From the NCBI RefSeq assembly GCF_001423245.1, contig NZ_LMOH01000026.1:181816-245815 (forward strand): a stretch of 64,000 nt of DNA, read 5' to 3'. The notes beneath the pieces were generated by a model, which did no database searches, was not told the DNA's origin, and saw nothing but the letters and a program-made list of their open reading frames with translations. Below, piece by piece: positions 62,988 through 64,000 of the stretch. The position numbers and the translations under genes were made by a program. This stretch comes from Aureimonas sp. Leaf324 (GTDB taxonomy: Bacteria; Pseudomonadota; Alphaproteobacteria; Rhizobiales; Rhizobiaceae). Numbering within the stretch: position 1 is the stretch's first letter; the number at the start of each line of letters is the position of its first letter.

Positions 62988-63806
62988 TCAGAAGGACGGC
63001 AGCGTCGGCGGCAGCGGGTCGCCCGTCCACTTCGTCGCGATCTTGTCGAGTTCGCCCGACACCTTCATCAGGTAGATCGAGGTGTTCAGATACTGCAGGA
63101 GCTCGAAGTCGCCCGGCTGTACTGCCATGGAATTGCCCTGGCGGAAGAAGGTGAAACCGACCTGCAGCCCGGCCTGCGGGGCCTGCGTAATCAGCGCCTG
63201 CGCCACGGTGGAGGGCAAGGCCGTGGCGTCGACCTGACCGGCGACCAGCGCCTGGGCCGAGGTGGAATCGTCCTCGAAGACGACGATCTCCAGGCCTTCC
63301 ACATTGGCGCGCCGGAGCGCCGTTTCCTGCGAGGAGCCGCGGTTGACGGCGACGCGCTTGCCCTTCAGTTGGTCGAGGTTCTCGAACTTCTCAGCTGCCC
63401 CGGAAACGATCACCATGTTGAAGGCCGAATAGGGCGAGGTGAACATGACGGATTTCGCCCGCTCGCCGGTCGGCGCGAGGGTCGCGACGAGGAAATCCAC
63501 CTGCCCCGTCTGGAGCGCCGGGATGCGTGCCGGGGGCGTCAGCGGCACGAGTTCGACCGGCAGACCCATGTACTGGCCGATCTGGTTGGCCACGTCCACG
63601 TCGTAGCCGCTCGGATTGCCCCGTTCGTCGATCATGCCCATCGGCGGAGCGCCGGTCAGGACGCCGATGCGGACGGTGCCGCGGCCCTGGATGTCCGTCA
63701 GGGTGACGGCACCGGCCGTGGTCGGCAACGCCGCCATGACGGTGGCCATCGCCAGCGATCCCAGGAACGCTGCCTTCATAACGGCGCGTCGTGTCGTGTG
63801 TGTCAT
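62988..63806 (-). CDS. ABC transporter substrate-binding protein (family 3, polar amino acid type)
   Basis: A 272-residue periplasmic binding protein. The N-terminus THTTRRAVMKAAFLG followed by a hydrophobic run and TTAGAV looks like a Tat-type signal peptide (twin Arg). The mature start VRIGVLTGAPPMGMIDERG and YDVDVANQIGQYMGLPVELV are SBP_bac_3 wording; KGKRVAVNRGSSQE is the hinge region. The ATG at 63806 follows GGGAGG; the frame opens 15 nt further upstream. Ligand unknown; by neighbours perhaps gluconate, a ketogluconate or an amino-sugar acid. Confidence 0.88.
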   Translation of the reverse strand: MTHTTRRAVMKAAFLGSLAMATVMAALPTTAGAVTLTDIQGRGTVRIGVLTGAPPMGMIDERGNPSGYDVDVANQIGQYMGLPVELVPLTPPARIPALQTGQVDFLVATLAPTGERAKSVMFTSPYSAFNMVIVSGAAEKFENLDQLKGKRVAVNRGSSQETALRRANVEGLEIVVFEDDSTSAQALVAGQVDATALPSTVAQALITQAPQAGLQVGFTFFRQGNSMAVQPGDFELLQYLNTSIYLMKVSGELDKIATKWTGDPLPPTLPSF

Positions 63807-63880
63807 GCCCTTGCCTCCCAATGGCGTGTCGTGAAGATGATGAGCGCGGGCGGCCTCCCAGCCGCCGGGCGCGCGTGGCG

Positions 63881-64000
63881 TCAGAGCGTGGCGAGCACCC
63901 CGCCGTCGACATAGACGATCTGCCCGTTGACGAAGGCGGAGGCGTCGGAGGCGAGGAAGATGCAGGCGCCCTGCAGTTCCTCCACCTTGCCCCAGCGCCC
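63881..64000 (-). CDS. SDR family oxidoreductase, C-terminal end only (gluconate 5-dehydrogenase-like)
   Basis: The right edge cuts this gene. The 39 visible residues end WGKVEELQGACIFLASDASA then FVNGQIVYVDGGVLATL and a stop, the C-terminus of a classical SDR (D-A-F-V-x-G-x-I-x-x-V-D-G-G). This wording is common in gluconate 5-dehydrogenases (IdnO/Gno). Same strand as, and 74 bp upstream of, the binding protein gene, so probably the head of the operon. Confidence 0.75.
   Translation of the reverse strand, partial: GRWGKVEELQGACIFLASDASAFVNGQIVYVDGGVLATL

Overview
The window is GC-rich, densely coded DNA from an alphaproteobacterium, most likely a Hyphomicrobiales (Rhizobiales) member. The evidence is gene content and order: CpdR beside HisN and an N-formylglutamate amidohydrolase-like protein, the FtsZ-curvature protein FzlA between uppP and queG, a ROSE-type leader on a small heat-shock gene, fdsGBA-D formate dehydrogenase, an HWE-family histidine kinase and a consensus CtrA box. 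A family-level guess such as Aurantimonadaceae would be inference only. Almost everything reads as chromosomal core or near-core; one short stretch (57.76-59.9 kb) is a decayed accessory zone.

Layout. 0-9.1 kb: truncated gltB, a threonine aldolase behind a tandemly duplicated promoter, an Hsp20 gene with a sigma-32-like promoter and RNA-thermometer-like leader, an alpha/beta hydrolase, hisN, an FGase-like gene, cpdR and tRNA-Val. 9.4-13.1 kb: an old-yellow-enzyme-type demethylase with a divergent TetR regulator, then a LysR regulator. 13.2-18.8 kb: a four-gene run that reads as a complete L-pipecolate/2-aminoadipate route (oxidase, semialdehyde dehydrogenase, aminotransferase, 2-oxoadipate dioxygenase/decarboxylase HglS). 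19-27.1 kb: a LysR regulator, an oxalate/formate-type transporter and the NAD-dependent molybdenum formate dehydrogenase genes fdsG, fdsB, fdsA, fdsD. 27.2-31.3 kb: a divergent CLC protein, a phospholipase D-like protein and a methyltransferase.

31.3-37.8 kb is signalling and resistance: a soluble two-PAS chemotaxis receptor behind a CtrA box, an HWE kinase divergent from a single-domain receiver, and an ampC/ampR pair. 37.8-50.3 kb is a surface-polysaccharide and surface-protein region: rfbD, phosphomannomutase, manC, a small secreted protein, an RTX-repeat protein, an epimerase, UDP-glucose dehydrogenase, a secreted SGNH hydrolase, a glycosyltransferase, and a two-gene unit resembling the head-spike genes of gene transfer agents (spike base protein plus SGNH-domain protein). 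50.7-57.8 kb: an orphan Cas2-fold (SinR-like) gene, tRNA-Leu, an NDUFA9-like protein, uppP, fzlA, queG, an SDR protein, an RlpA-like protein and tRNA-Arg(CCG).

Immediately after tRNA-Arg lies a graveyard: the C-terminal half of a serine recombinase, an IS5-type transposase tail, a frameshifted response regulator and a twice-frameshifted gluconokinase. The gluconokinase is the last gene of an otherwise intact minus-strand operon (SDR dehydrogenase, polar-amino-acid-type ABC transporter, 2-hydroxyacid dehydrogenase) that runs off the right edge and looks like a sugar-acid uptake and reduction unit whose kinase has died. I see no CRISPR array and no intact prophage. The best candidates for something under-described are the spike-like pair inside the polysaccharide locus and the dead kinase in its live operon.
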